Below are positions 7,470 to 16,489 of a stretch of 64,000 nt of DNA, piece by piece. Position 1 is the first letter of the stretch. Each line of letters starts with the position of its first letter. Both the position numbers and the translations under genes were made by a program. The notes below the pieces were generated by a model. That model searched no databases and was not told where the DNA came from. It saw nothing but the letters and a program-made list of their open reading frames with translations. Origin of the DNA: Chitinophagales bacterium (lineage in GTDB: Bacteria > Bacteroidota > Bacteroidia > Chitinophagales > UBA8649); the NCBI GenBank assembly GCA_020635975.1, contig JACJYT010000004.1, positions 1 to 64,000 of the forward strand. Reading direction: 5' to 3'.

Positions 7470-9185
7470 TTAAATAATTTCAATCAGGAGGCTTTCGTCT
7501 GTCTTCGTAACCTTTGCCAAATTAAGCTTAGTCAGGGTTTTTACGGCAAGGTCCCACTTCTTATTACTTAATGCCACTTGTTCTTTTAAGTCGTTCAAAG
7601 GCATCGCCCCTTGAGTTTCTAAGAGTTGATAAACCAGTTTCTCCTCCTCGTTCAAACTTTCTACACTTGGATTCAGTTTTTTAATCTTTTCTGGTCGCAT
7701 TTGCGGGAAGAAAAGTACTTCTTGAATTGCCGGATTATTGGTTAAAAACATAATTAGTCTATCCATACCAATACCTAAGCCCGAAGTTGGTGGCATACCA
7801 TATTCTAAAGCTCTTAAGAAATCTTGATCTATTAAACCCGTAGCCTCATCGTCGCCTTTCTCTGCCAAGCGAATTTGCTCTTCGAAACGCTCTCTTTGAT
7901 CTATCGGGTCATTTAACTCGCTATAAGCATTAGCTATTTCCTTACCACAAACCATCAACTCAAAACGCTCGGTCAATTCAGGATTGTGTCTGTGCTCTTT
8001 GCACAGCGGACTCATTTCTTTTGGATAGTCGGTAATGAAGGTGGGTTGAATAAAATTACCTTCGCATTTTGCTCCAAAAATCTCGTCGATTAGCTTGCCC
8101 TTGCCCATGGTTTTATCTACTTCAATACCCATGCCTAAGGCAGCTTCGCGCAATTCCTCTTCTGTTTTGCCACTAATATCATAATTAGCATATTGCTTAA
8201 TGGCGTCGGTCATGCTAACTCGAGCATATGGGGCCTTAAAATCTACTTCATACTCGTTGAACTTCGCTTTCGTGGTTCCATTCACTTCCTTCGCACAGTG
8301 CTCAAGTAAGTTTTCTGTGAATTCCATCATCCAATTGTAATCCTTGTAAGCCACATAAATTTCCATGGCTGTAAACTCTGGATTGTGGGTTCTGTCCATC
8401 CCCTCATTTCTAAAGTTTTTAGAAAACTCAAAAACGCCATCAAAACCACCAACAATTAAGCGCTTCAAATAAAGCTCATTGGCTATCCTTAAATACAAAG
8501 GAATATCTAAAGCATTGTGGTGAGAAATAAAAGGACGAGCAGCCGCACCACCAGGGATGGCCTGCAAAATTGGTGTTTCTACTTCCATATAGCCTTTATC
8601 CATAAAGAAGTTTCGCATGGCAGTAAAGAGCTTCGATCTCTTAATAAAAACCTCTTTTACATGAGGATTTACTACCAAATCGGCATAACGTTGGCGATAG
8701 CGCATCTCTGGGTCGTTAAACTGATCGTGCACCTTGCCATCTTTATCTGTTTTAGGCAATGGAAGCGGTTTAAGCGCTTTGCTCAACAAAACAAATTTCT
8801 TTACTAAAACGGTCTTTTCTCCTACTTGCGTGGTGAATAATTCTCCTTCTATTCCTAAAAAATCGCCAAGATCAATGAGCTTTTTGAAGACCTCATTATA
8901 CATGGTTTTATCTTCATCTGGACAAATCTCATCTCTGTTAAAATATACTTGAATTCTACCTTCACTATCTTGAATTTCGGCAAAGGAAGCTTTTCCTTGG
9001 ATACGAGCAGACATCAATCTTCCCGCAATAATTACTTTCTTGCCTTCTTCGTAGTTTTGTTTTATATCAGACGAATTGCTGTTTAATGGGTATAAATCTG
9101 CTGGGTAAGGGTTAATTCCCAAATCTCGAAGACCTTGTAACTTCTCTCTTCGAATTAATTCTTGTTCTGATAAAAACTGACTCAC
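7470..9185 (-). CDS. lysS: lysyl-tRNA synthetase, class II
   Basis: LysS charges tRNA-Lys with lysine in the cytoplasm. Seen are an N-terminal OB-fold anticodon-binding domain, class II motif 2 (FRNEGMDRTHNPEFT) and motif 3 (GLGIGMDRLIM). At 571 aa it is longer than the roughly 500-aa E. coli enzyme. The extra C-terminal 70 residues (from about SVESLNEEEKLV) look like a small winged-helix segment, a length I associate with LysS of this phylum. The frame starts at a GTG at 9185, 17 bases after a TAnnTTTG promoter box, which supports that start. Downstream amtB and upstream abc-F run in the same direction. Confidence 0.95.
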   Translation of the reverse strand: MSQFLSEQELIRREKLQGLRDLGINPYPADLYPLNSNSSDIKQNYEEGKKVIIAGRLMSARIQGKASFAEIQDSEGRIQVYFNRDEICPDEDKTMYNEVFKKLIDLGDFLGIEGELFTTQVGEKTVLVKKFVLLSKALKPLPLPKTDKDGKVHDQFNDPEMRYRQRYADLVVNPHVKEVFIKRSKLFTAMRNFFMDKGYMEVETPILQAIPGGAAARPFISHHNALDIPLYLRIANELYLKRLIVGGFDGVFEFSKNFRNEGMDRTHNPEFTAMEIYVAYKDYNWMMEFTENLLEHCAKEVNGTTKAKFNEYEVDFKAPYARVSMTDAIKQYANYDISGKTEEELREAALGMGIEVDKTMGKGKLIDEIFGAKCEGNFIQPTFITDYPKEMSPLCKEHRHNPELTERFELMVCGKEIANAYSELNDPIDQRERFEEQIRLAEKGDDEATGLIDQDFLRALEYGMPPTSGLGIGMDRLIMFLTNNPAIQEVLFFPQMRPEKIKKLNPSVESLNEEEKLVYQLLETQGAMPLNDLKEQVALSNKKWDLAVKTLTKLNLAKVTKTDESLLIEII

Positions 9186-9201
9186 GGGTGTAAAATTTCC
9201 A

Positions 9202-9209
9202 CAAAGCTA
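9202..9209 (-). promoter_or_regulatory. Bacteroidota -7 promoter box of lysS
   Basis: On the minus strand TAGCTTTG matches the TAnnTTTG consensus for the Bacteroidota housekeeping sigma factor. It lies 16 bases before the GTG start, implying a very short leader. A clear TTG -33 element is not obvious. Confidence 0.5.
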
Positions 9210-9246
9210 AGCAAACTGCTTATAATATGCTAAGAAGCCAAGCAAT

Positions 9247-11154
9247 TTAGTCTTCAATCTGGATGGCAATTTCCTCCCAACGCTGCATCTGATTTTCTAA
9301 GTCTTTCTTGAATTCCTCGTATTGCTTAAAAAAGTTTTGATCGTTGATGTATTTCTCGTAAGTATTTGGGTCTTTTAGTTTGGCATCTGCCTCTGCAATT
9401 TTGTTCTCGAGGGTGCTAATTTTTGATTCTAGAGTTTTTAGTTCTTTCCGCAAGTCGTGCAAGTACTTATTGTCTTTCTTCGACTCTTCTTGCTTTGCCT
9501 CTTGTTTTGCTGCAGGCTCTTTGTCTAATTCAAAATCTCTAAAACTTTTCGCCGCCTTAGATTGAAGAAATTCATTAATATCTCCAACATACTCCTTTAT
9601 ACCTTGATCAATAAACTCAAATACCTTGTCGGTTAAGCCTTGCAAGAAATCTCTATCATGAGAAACAACAATTACTGTTCCCTCGAACTGCTTAATGGCC
9701 TCTTTTAATTGATCCTTAGAACGCATGTCTAAATGGTTAGTAGGCTCATCTAAAATAAGAAGGTTAGAAGGTTCCAAAAGAAGCTTACACATCGCCAACC
9801 TTCCTTTTTCTCCACCACTTAATACTTTAACTTTTTTGTCGACATTCTCGCCACTAAACAAGAAAGCGCCGAGTAAACTTCTAACTCGCGGTCTCATTTC
9901 AAAAGGAGCGGCATCATCTATTGTTTGAAATACCGTTTTGTTGCCATCCAAGCTTTCTGCTTGGTGCTGAGCATAAAAAGCCAAACTTACATTATGGCCT
10001 AGGGTAATGCTACCGTCATAGGGAAGTTGCCCAACGATCATCTTAGCCAAAGTGGTTTTACCCATACCATTCTTACCTACAAAGGCTACTTTTTCGCCAC
10101 GGTTTATTTCAAAATTTAACTTGTTCAATACCTTTTTTGGACCAAAACTTTTAGAAACATCTTCTAGTTTAACCACCACTTTTCCTGAACGAGGCGGCGC
10201 TTGAAAACGAAAATTAATATTGCTGTTATCACTGCCATCTACTTCCAAGATATCCATCTTATCCAATTTCTTGATAAGGGATTGCGCAAACTTTGCCTTA
10301 TTCGCCTTAGCGCGAAACTTTTCTATGTTGCGCTCGGTCTGTTTGATAAATTCTTCTTGGTTTTTTTTAGCTTGTTGCTGCTTCTCTATTCTATCTGCAC
10401 GCTGAATCAAGTAGTTGCTATAATTACATTTATAATCTTCTATTTTGCCATTCACAATTTCACAGGTTCTTGTGGTAACATTATCTAAGAAGGTTTTATC
10501 GTGCGAAATAAGAATAGTAGCGCCGTTATAATTATTTAAAAACTCTTCTAGCCACAAAATCGATTCAATATCCAAGTGGTTGGTCGGCTCATCTAAAAGA
10601 ATCAAGCTAGGCGTTTGCAATAAGATTTTAGCCAATACAATTCGCATTTGCCATCCACCACTAAAGGTTTTAACTGGTCGGTCTAGCTCGCTACTGGTAA
10701 ATCCCAATCCTTTCAAAATTCTTTCAATGGCTTCTTCATTGTGTTGAGCACCTAAATGATGCAACAACTGCTCTTGCTCACTCAACTCGTTGATGTAATC
10801 CATGTACTCATCACTTTCATAATCTGTTCTGGTAACGAGCTCATTATGGATTAATTCAATACGTTTTTCTATTTTTTCTACTTCACTAAAAGCCTTTTTG
10901 GTTTCTTCAAGAACACTTAAATCGCTTTGTATGTCTATGTCTTGTGGCAAATAGCCTATCGTGTAGCCGCCTGAAGTTTCTATAGTACCTGTATCTGGCG
11001 TTTGATATTTAGAAATCACCTTTAACATGGTCGACTTACCCGCACCATTTTTTCCTGTTAAACCAATTCTTTCCTTATCACCAACTTGAAAACTGATGTT
11101 TTCAAACAAAAATTTACCACCAAAATGAATGGAAACGTTATTTACTCGAAGCAT
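9247..11154 (-). CDS. ABC-F family ATPase (ribosome-associated)
   Basis: This is a soluble ABC-F protein with two ATPase domains and no membrane part; relatives act on the ribosome as translation factors or antibiotic-protection proteins. The first domain has GKNGAGKST, FSGGWQMR and LLDEPTNHLD; the second has GKNGMGKTT, LSGGEKGR and ILDEPTNHLD. Between them is the charged linker that reaches the peptidyl-transferase centre in studied members, and the C-terminus (about 545-635) is a coiled coil as in Uup/YdiF types. The 635-aa length fits that subgroup. There is no evidence for a resistance role. The start is the ATG at 11154, only 4 bases from a promoter box. Confidence 0.92.
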   Translation of the reverse strand: MLRVNNVSIHFGGKFLFENISFQVGDKERIGLTGKNGAGKSTMLKVISKYQTPDTGTIETSGGYTIGYLPQDIDIQSDLSVLEETKKAFSEVEKIEKRIELIHNELVTRTDYESDEYMDYINELSEQEQLLHHLGAQHNEEAIERILKGLGFTSSELDRPVKTFSGGWQMRIVLAKILLQTPSLILLDEPTNHLDIESILWLEEFLNNYNGATILISHDKTFLDNVTTRTCEIVNGKIEDYKCNYSNYLIQRADRIEKQQQAKKNQEEFIKQTERNIEKFRAKANKAKFAQSLIKKLDKMDILEVDGSDNSNINFRFQAPPRSGKVVVKLEDVSKSFGPKKVLNKLNFEINRGEKVAFVGKNGMGKTTLAKMIVGQLPYDGSITLGHNVSLAFYAQHQAESLDGNKTVFQTIDDAAPFEMRPRVRSLLGAFLFSGENVDKKVKVLSGGEKGRLAMCKLLLEPSNLLILDEPTNHLDMRSKDQLKEAIKQFEGTVIVVSHDRDFLQGLTDKVFEFIDQGIKEYVGDINEFLQSKAAKSFRDFELDKEPAAKQEAKQEESKKDNKYLHDLRKELKTLESKISTLENKIAEADAKLKDPNTYEKYINDQNFFKQYEEFKKDLENQMQRWEEIAIQIED

Positions 11155-11158
11155 ACTG

Positions 11159-11166
11159 CAAAATTA
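11159..11166 (-). promoter_or_regulatory. -7 box of the ABC-F gene, implying a leaderless mRNA
   Basis: TAATTTTG on the minus strand matches TAnnTTTG and ends four bases before the ATG at 11154. If used, transcription would begin at or next to the start codon. No good -33 TTG is visible at the usual distance, so the call is moderate. Confidence 0.4.
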
Positions 11167-11181
11167 AAAACTTTAATGTTT

Positions 11182-11189
11182 TATATTTG
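11182..11189 (+). promoter_or_regulatory. -7 promoter box of the lipoprotein gene
   Basis: TATATTTG matches TAnnTTTG and lies 30 bases before the chosen ATG at 11220. It overlaps an upstream in-frame start at 11187, which argues against that earlier start. Confidence 0.45.
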
Positions 11190-11219
11190 AATCTTAATCT
11201 TAAGTTTCAAAACATTTTT

Positions 11220-11888
11220 ATGAAAAACACTTATTTCTTTTTAGGCCTCTTTGCTTTGGCTATTTTGAGCTCTTGCTCTTCTTTATTTACAAAAAAGGTT
11301 TCTATTGATAATCCGAGTGATTTAGACCTGACTGTAGTGGTGGATGGAACAGAATATCTAATTCCTGCTTATTCTTCAGAACTTGTAGAGCTACCGAAAG
11401 GCGAGCATGCAGTTGTTGCTAGTAGCGATGGCCAGGAAATATTTAACGAAACCGTTAGCGTAACAGATAATGGAATTTTAAACGTAACTCTAGCTACCTA
11501 TGTGGTTTGGAAAGATTTATACTTAGAAGACCTAGACGATTATGCTTCTTATGCTGCCTCTGCCTTAGACAATAAGGACCACGAAGTTAACAACAATGTT
11601 TATGAAGAAGTGGATTTTGTTGTTTTTGAAAACATGAGCTTTATAGCAGAAGATTGGGATTATGGCATAGACGAAGAATGGCCAATGGAAGTAGATATAA
11701 GCTCTGGCAACTATGTGGTAAAATCGAAGGTGTATAGATTGGAAGATATCGAAGCAGAATGGGGCTTTTATGGCGACTTCGACTTCAGTGAATATAGCGA
11801 CGAAGAATTAAATGCTTTTTTAGATAGTTTAATTCAAGCAGAAGGCTGGGAAGATAGCATAGAAGTAGACGCCAATTTAGCGGAATAA
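11220..11888 (+). CDS. lipoprotein of unknown function
   Basis: The 222-aa product begins with a lipoprotein signal (MKNTYFFLGLFALAIL with lipobox LSSC), so it should be anchored to a membrane after cleavage before Cys. The ATG at 11220 is preferred over the in-frame codon at 11187 because it sits at the signal sequence and a promoter box overlaps the earlier one. The mature protein opens with a short beta-rich region (SIDNPSDLDLTVVVDG) resembling PEGA-like or carboxypeptidase-regulatory strands, then becomes very acidic, rich in Asp, Glu, Tyr and Trp. It is transcribed toward a shared terminator facing the next gene. Confidence 0.7.
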   Translation: MKNTYFFLGLFALAILSSCSSLFTKKVSIDNPSDLDLTVVVDGTEYLIPAYSSELVELPKGEHAVVASSDGQEIFNETVSVTDNGILNVTLATYVVWKDLYLEDLDDYASYAASALDNKDHEVNNNVYEEVDFVVFENMSFIAEDWDYGIDEEWPMEVDISSGNYVVKSKVYRLEDIEAEWGFYGDFDFSEYSDEELNAFLDSLIQAEGWEDSIEVDANLAE

Positions 11889-11891
11889 CAT

Positions 11892-11923
11892 AAAAAAGCC
11901 CTGAGTTAACTCAGGGCTTTTTT
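11892..11923. terminator. bidirectional terminator
   Basis: A perfect palindrome (GCCCTGAGTT and its complement, 11898-11917) is flanked by an A run on the left and a T run on the right. It lies between convergent genes ending at 11888 and 11925, so it can end transcription from both sides. Confidence 0.9.
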
Positions 11924-11924
11924 A

Positions 11925-12467
11925 TTAGTTTACATAGATATACATATACATACCTGGACTATCTTCATATTCAATATTTTCTAGAGCTACAATATAGTTG
12001 TAAGCACCACTCTTCCCTTTAAATTCCAAATAACCATCATCTGCAAGAACTCCAGCACCTAGCTTCTTCGTAAAGAAAGCCACCACCTTATTATAAACAT
12101 CATCAGCTGCTTGCTTTGAAGTAGCATAAGACTCTACCTTAATGTGATACAAGCCTTTCTCATCAAAAGTATAAGTAATGTCGGCAAAATTCATAATATC
12201 TGCTCCCATGTCGGTGGTAATAACTAATTCTGTTTCTACATCCTCTTTGTAAAGAGAACTAGTGCTTCTTGTTAATTCAAAATCCTTCACTTTAGATTTA
12301 GACCAATCAAAGTAAACGCCACGAAAAACACCTCCAGCATCTGGTTGCATTAAATCTTGAAATAAGGGTTCAACATTAACGGCACCACTCCTATCTAGGC
12401 CCGCTCTTTGAGCATAGCCGCCCGTAAACACAAAAAGTAACATTAAAGACAAAAATATATTCTTCAT
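11925..12467 (-). CDS. secreted protein of unknown function
   Basis: This 180-aa protein starts with a signal peptide (MKNIFLSLMLLFVF, cut near GGYAQ). The mature part has a repeated pattern of beta strands (FDWSKSKVKDFE, ITYTFDEKGLYHIKVES, YLEFKGKSGAYNY) and no Cys. The phrase in which a Trp-containing strand follows FRGVYFDW is loosely like FRDFKWGTHVDSI in the divergently transcribed neighbour at 12656, so the two may be distant relatives, but this rests on a few residues. No known function is recognised. It is bounded downstream by a strong bidirectional terminator. Confidence 0.6.
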   Translation of the reverse strand: MKNIFLSLMLLFVFTGGYAQRAGLDRSGAVNVEPLFQDLMQPDAGGVFRGVYFDWSKSKVKDFELTRSTSSLYKEDVETELVITTDMGADIMNFADITYTFDEKGLYHIKVESYATSKQAADDVYNKVVAFFTKKLGAGVLADDGYLEFKGKSGAYNYIVALENIEYEDSPGMYMYIYVN

Positions 12468-12655
12468 AATTGCAAAGTTTTAATTTGTAATCTAAAATAG
12501 AAAATAAGTTCTAAGTTTCCATTTTCATGGAGTAATATTTTTAATGCTTAGTATTTAAGACAAAAGACAAAAGCGCTTTGTGCAAATCTTAATAAAAGAA
12601 TTTTTGCTCCTAGTCAATTATTGAGAGCTTTGACAATCAATAAAATAGAAAAAGA

Positions 12656-13174
12656 ATGAAATACATTTTAAGCTTAATTTTAGTAGCTGGACTTTTAACA
12701 AGCAAGGCCCAAATAGACCAAGAGCGCATTGAAGGCTTTAGAGATTTTAAATGGGGAACCCATGTAGACTCCATAATGAGAGATGGAAGTCCGGTAGTTT
12801 TTACACCAGCCGAAAAAGTTGACATCTTAAATGGTGGTAAATTTTACACCCTTAACAAAGACAACTTATACCTTGGTAGCATTAAGCTTAATCAAATCTA
12901 TTATGTGTTTTCCGACAAAACCAATAAACTATACAAGGTAATTTTAGAAGGTAAAAAGGCCGATGTAGAACAAATGGATTTCATAGTAGACTATAAATAT
13001 GGTAAACACGTGAATGAAGCTATAGACGACGACAAAATATCTAAGCAATGGATCGTTGCCGATGTAACACTTTCCTTATACAATTTTAACTATAACAAAT
13101 TTGAATTTGAATTATTAAGCGACTGGGAAGCAGCAGAGGCTTATAGAAAAAATATTAACGTTACAGACTTCTAA
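12656..13174 (+). CDS. secreted protein of unknown function
   Basis: The 172-aa product has an N-terminal signal peptide (MKYILSLILVAGLLTSKAQ). The mature region begins FRDFKWGTHVDSIM, a pattern seen in many small exported proteins in which a Trp-Gly follows a short strand, then alternates strands and turns (LYKVILEGKKADVEQM, LSLYNFNYNKFEFE). It has no obvious active-site residues and no Cys. The gene ends just before a good terminator and is flanked by a divergent secreted-protein gene upstream, so it is probably a single-gene transcript. Confidence 0.6.
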   Translation: MKYILSLILVAGLLTSKAQIDQERIEGFRDFKWGTHVDSIMRDGSPVVFTPAEKVDILNGGKFYTLNKDNLYLGSIKLNQIYYVFSDKTNKLYKVILEGKKADVEQMDFIVDYKYGKHVNEAIDDDKISKQWIVADVTLSLYNFNYNKFEFELLSDWEAAEAYRKNINVTDF

Positions 13175-13194
13175 CACTAACTAAACTAGAAAAA

Positions 13195-13228
13195 GGGCTT
13201 GTCGAAATTTGACAAGCCTTTTTTTTTA
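13195..13228 (+). terminator. Rho-independent terminator
   Basis: A stem of GGCTTGTC pairing with GACAAGCC around an AT-rich loop is followed by a run of T residues. It follows the stop at 13174 and precedes the TMEM43-like gene. Confidence 0.85.
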
Positions 13229-13252
13229 TATATTTACACATAAAAATTATTT

Positions 13253-14413
13253 ATGTCTACGAGATATAGAACAGAGAGCTACGGCTCTAAATTGGGTAAT
13301 TCCTTTAAAGGAATTATTGGTGGTTTTTTTGCCATCTTACTTTCGATTGGCCTATTATGGTGGAACGAAAGCAACTCGGTAAAAGAAATTCGCAAAATAT
13401 CGGAAGGGAAGAAAAACACCATAAGCATTTCTGCAGACCAGGTGCTGAGCGAAAATGAGGGGAAACTTGTTCACCTTAGCGGTGAAGCTTTAACAGACGA
13501 CATTATAAGAGACGAAGAATTCGGTTTTGAGGTCAACGCTATTCAACTCATAAAAACGGTTGAAATGTACCAATACAAAGAAAACAAAAAGACTGAAAAA
13601 AAGGACAATCTTGGTGGCAGCACAACCTACATAGACACTTATACTTATGAAGAAGTTTGGAGCTCTAGCTTAATCAATTCGGATGGTTTTGATGAATCTT
13701 GGAGAGAAAATCCAAAAGACTTCGAACACAATAGCGAAAACTACTTAGCTAGCAACGTGCGCATAGGAGCTTTCCGTTTATCTAGCGAACTAATAGCTGG
13801 AATTAGCGGAGCAGAAAGCTACCCAATTTCTGAAGCCATGTATTCGGATAGTTTGGGCAATAGCACACTTTCTGGCGGTATGATTTACTTTGGCTCTGGC
13901 AGCAAAAATCCGTCTATAGGCGACGAACGAATTTCCTATAAAGTTATCTATCCAAAACAAATTTCAATCATCGCTCAACAAGCTGGATCTAGTTTTGTAA
14001 GTTATATTAGTAGCAATGGCAGAAGTATTTCTTTGGTAAGTTCTGGTCTAGTAAGTGCCGATGAAATGTATGCAGCCGAAGCCCAAAAGAATAAAATTTT
14101 ATCTTGGGTACTTCGCTTTCTTGGCTTCATCATTATGTTTGCTGGCTTTGCAGCCATACTTAAACCTATCTCTACTTTAGGCAGCGTTATTCCTCTATTA
14201 GGTAATGTGTTAGAAGTTGGAACTGGCTTAATAGCTGGACTCCTCGCCTTTGTTATTTCCTTTGTTGTTATTGCTTTAGCTTGGATTTTTTACCGACCAA
14301 TTTTAGGCATTAGCTTACTTTTACTTGCTGGTGGTGCTTTCTTCTATGGTAAAAAAATCTTTAGCAAGAAAGGCGATTTACCAGAGGTTAAAAAAATGGA
14401 TGAAAATGCATAA
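13253..14413 (+). CDS. TMEM43-like multi-pass membrane protein
   Basis: The 386-aa protein fits the TMEM43 (DUF1625) family. It has one N-terminal membrane helix (about residues 20-40, IIGGFFAILLSIGLLWWNE), a large soluble middle domain of about 240 residues facing outside the cytoplasm, and three or more C-terminal helices (about 280-365). The conserved WWNE after the first helix and the domain order are typical. Bacterial members have no established function; the animal homologue acts at the nuclear envelope and ER. The stop overlaps the start of the CDGSH gene by 14 bases, so the two are probably co-translated. Confidence 0.8.
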   Translation: MSTRYRTESYGSKLGNSFKGIIGGFFAILLSIGLLWWNESNSVKEIRKISEGKKNTISISADQVLSENEGKLVHLSGEALTDDIIRDEEFGFEVNAIQLIKTVEMYQYKENKKTEKKDNLGGSTTYIDTYTYEEVWSSSLINSDGFDESWRENPKDFEHNSENYLASNVRIGAFRLSSELIAGISGAESYPISEAMYSDSLGNSTLSGGMIYFGSGSKNPSIGDERISYKVIYPKQISIIAQQAGSSFVSYISSNGRSISLVSSGLVSADEMYAAEAQKNKILSWVLRFLGFIIMFAGFAAILKPISTLGSVIPLLGNVLEVGTGLIAGLLAFVISFVVIALAWIFYRPILGISLLLLAGGAFFYGKKIFSKKGDLPEVKKMDENA

Positions 14414-14600
14414 GGAAGAAAAAGCTAAGGTGCTAGCCAAGGCAAACGGACCCATAATCATTACGGGTAAGTTCGTTTTCGAGGATGAAGATGGGAGCAC
14501 GCAAGATGCGGAAAGAATTGTACTTTGTCGTTGTGGCGAATCTGGAAAAATGCCTTTTTGCGATGCCAGCCATAACCGCGTTGGATTTATAAGCCGCTAA
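14400..14600 (+). CDS. CDGSH iron-sulfur domain protein
   Basis: This 66-aa protein carries a single CDGSH-type motif, C-R-C-G-E-S-G-K-M-P-F-C-D-A-S-H, which binds a 2Fe-2S cluster through three Cys and one His. The position normally held by Gly is Ala. Such mini-proteins (mitoNEET-like fold) handle clusters or electrons. The upstream frame to 14325 overlaps TMEM43 coding sequence and is not plausible; the ATG at 14400 (or 14406) lies in the last codons of the TMEM43 gene. The overlap suggests translational coupling, although a functional link is not known. Confidence 0.85.
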   Translation: MKMHKEEKAKVLAKANGPIIITGKFVFEDEDGSTQDAERIVLCRCGESGKMPFCDASHNRVGFISR

Positions 14601-14602
14601 AG

Positions 14603-15547
14603 CTATTTTACAACTTTCCAATTAGAATATCCAAAAATTTGATTGCCGCCGAATAGGCTATTTTCAATTTTACTCAATATTCTGTTTTTAAGCTTTTCGT
14701 GCTTATGCAAAGGGCGATCTAATTCGTGCTTCGTGCCGTAATTCAGTTCACTTGCCCAAGAGAATTCTTTAATCTTTTGTGCCAATACCAGGGGGTGACT
14801 TTCCTTGTATTGAGATAAATTACCTAAAGCGCCATAGTCGAAGCTATCGGAAGCTTGAGCAAACATTTGTTCTACCTTTTTCTCGCCTTTAAATACCGTG
14901 TGCAAGTTCTTCCTTTTGTTCTGCATGTATTTCGGAGGGCGTGTCCAACCATAATGAAACATATAGGCATCCACCTCAGCAACGTTTAACTTGAAGGTAT
15001 TTTCCTTTTGACGATAATTCTGATAATCAAAATTCGGGATTCTTCTAAAGGATTGAGCATCTCCCCAAGAATGTATCTCGGGCAGATTTCTGATTACTCG
15101 CATTTCTTTTGGGTAAATACCATGGCTTTGCAAATAATGCTGGTAATCACCATAAAAATGTCTGTATCTAAATAGTAAAGCATCCACCTTGCTGTCGTGT
15201 AATAATTCTTCACATTTTGCTTTTATTACCGGCAGGTATTTCTCGTGCATTACCTCATCCGATTGAATGTAAAAAAGCCAATCGCCCGAGCAGTGCTCTT
15301 TGGCAATGTCCGTTTGCTGTGCTAGGATAGTTCCATCCGTATATTTCTCCGTATCCCAAGTGGTATCTATAATTTTTATCTTATCGGAGTTGAGGCCTAA
15401 GATACCTGCACGAACATCTCCTACCTTATCATCCAGCGCTACTACGAACTCGTCTACTATAGGCAGTATCGACTGAATAGATTCTAAATAGGGATAATAG
15501 AGTTGCGCTACTTTATCGTTAGCAAGGGTAAAACCACTAATTTTCAT
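14603..15547 (-). CDS. glycosyltransferase family 2-like protein
   Basis: The 314-aa product looks like a GT-A fold glycosyltransferase of the family 2 type, which moves a sugar from a nucleotide donor. The opening strand KISGFTLANDKV is followed by a region of FVVALDDKVGD and a candidate metal-binding acidic motif in WLFYIQSDEVMHEKYL near residue 100. No membrane helix is seen. A GTG two codons upstream (15553) is also possible, but the ATG at 15547 is the better start. It sits directly behind porD in the same direction and may be the last gene of that operon. The substrate is unknown. Confidence 0.75.
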   Translation of the reverse strand: MKISGFTLANDKVAQLYYPYLESIQSILPIVDEFVVALDDKVGDVRAGILGLNSDKIKIIDTTWDTEKYTDGTILAQQTDIAKEHCSGDWLFYIQSDEVMHEKYLPVIKAKCEELLHDSKVDALLFRYRHFYGDYQHYLQSHGIYPKEMRVIRNLPEIHSWGDAQSFRRIPNFDYQNYRQKENTFKLNVAEVDAYMFHYGWTRPPKYMQNKRKNLHTVFKGEKKVEQMFAQASDSFDYGALGNLSQYKESHPLVLAQKIKEFSWASELNYGTKHELDRPLHKHEKLKNRILSKIENSLFGGNQIFGYSNWKVVK

Positions 15548-15553
15548 TGCCAC

Positions 15554-16489
15554 TTATTTCTTACCAAGAATTTTGTCGTAGAGGCTTGCATTAACTGGAT
15601 CTGCCTTTTTAACCAAAGCTAAGAGCGCTGTTTTATCTTCTTCTGGTGCTTGCGAAAAAGCGCCAACTATCTCTTCTTGTTTCGACTCTGACCAAGTTTG
15701 AACTAAAGGTAAATTCGGATTGTCTTGGGCCACTTTAGCAATTTCTTCTAGGGCCTTTAAAATATTGGCTCGAGCTAAAGCTGGATCGCTATAGAAATTA
15801 TCCATTCCTTGTAAATGATATAAATACATCGCATTTCTGAAAGGCTCGTATCTAGAGTTTAGCATGTGCGTAATAAACCAATATCGGTTTCTTTGGTTTT
15901 TGTCGTAAGATTTCCAACCCTTGTATACATTGCCATCCGAAGAGCTTACCAAGGCAACTATATCTGCTGCCTTTTGTAAATATTTCTGACCGCCCTTATC
16001 CGAATAAGTGTCATAATCTACGCCTATAGCCGTGTACGCATAAAAAGCTAAAACATGACTGAGGTTGCCAATAAATTGAAATTCATTAAATTCAATAGGG
16101 TCAAATTCCTTATAATTAAACAAGAAATCATTATCGATAATATTTAGCACGGTACTGTTGTAATCGCTATTGTAGATAGGTCGTTTGGAAACTACCGTTA
16201 AACTTGCCGTAAAGGTATTTTCGCCAACTTGCTCGGTAATGCCAATAAAAAAACTCATTTGAATTTTTTCATGGTCCTTAAAATTTTCGGTAGTCCACTT
16301 TCTATTATTTAAAAACTCTTGGATGCTATTCTCTAGAGTTTTAAACACTTTTGGATCCGTAGCTACCTTAGAAACATCTGGAGCGCTAACAATAACATCA
16401 CATAATAATTCTTGTGCTTCTAGCTGTTCTATAGAAAAACCAAGCATCAAAATAAAAAGAAAAATATTCCTCATAAAGCCGCTACTCAT
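15554..16489 (-). CDS. porD: type IX secretion protein PorD (DUF4835)
   Basis: This is the DUF4835 protein called PorD in T9SS organisms; it is exported and needed for secretion in some species, though its mechanism is unclear. A signal peptide follows a second in-frame ATG at 16474 (MRNIFLFILMLGFS, cut near LEAQ). The ATG at 16489 abuts the coaB stop and adds five residues. The family features YNSTVLNIIDNDF, LSHVLAFYAYTAIGVDYDTYS and GGQKYLQKAADI are visible, and the 311-aa length is usual. The neighbours bamD, rpoZ and coaBC match the arrangement I know from this phylum and support the call. Confidence 0.88.
   Translation of the reverse strand: MSSGFMRNIFLFILMLGFSIEQLEAQELLCDVIVSAPDVSKVATDPKVFKTLENSIQEFLNNRKWTTENFKDHEKIQMSFFIGITEQVGENTFTASLTVVSKRPIYNSDYNSTVLNIIDNDFLFNYKEFDPIEFNEFQFIGNLSHVLAFYAYTAIGVDYDTYSDKGGQKYLQKAADIVALVSSSDGNVYKGWKSYDKNQRNRYWFITHMLNSRYEPFRNAMYLYHLQGMDNFYSDPALARANILKALEEIAKVAQDNPNLPLVQTWSESKQEEIVGAFSQAPEEDKTALLALVKKADPVNASLYDKILGKK

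Noticed and set aside
11925..13174. The two divergent secreted proteins as a duplicated pair.
   Set aside because: Only a few residues around FDW/FKW resemble each other; there is too little to claim homology.
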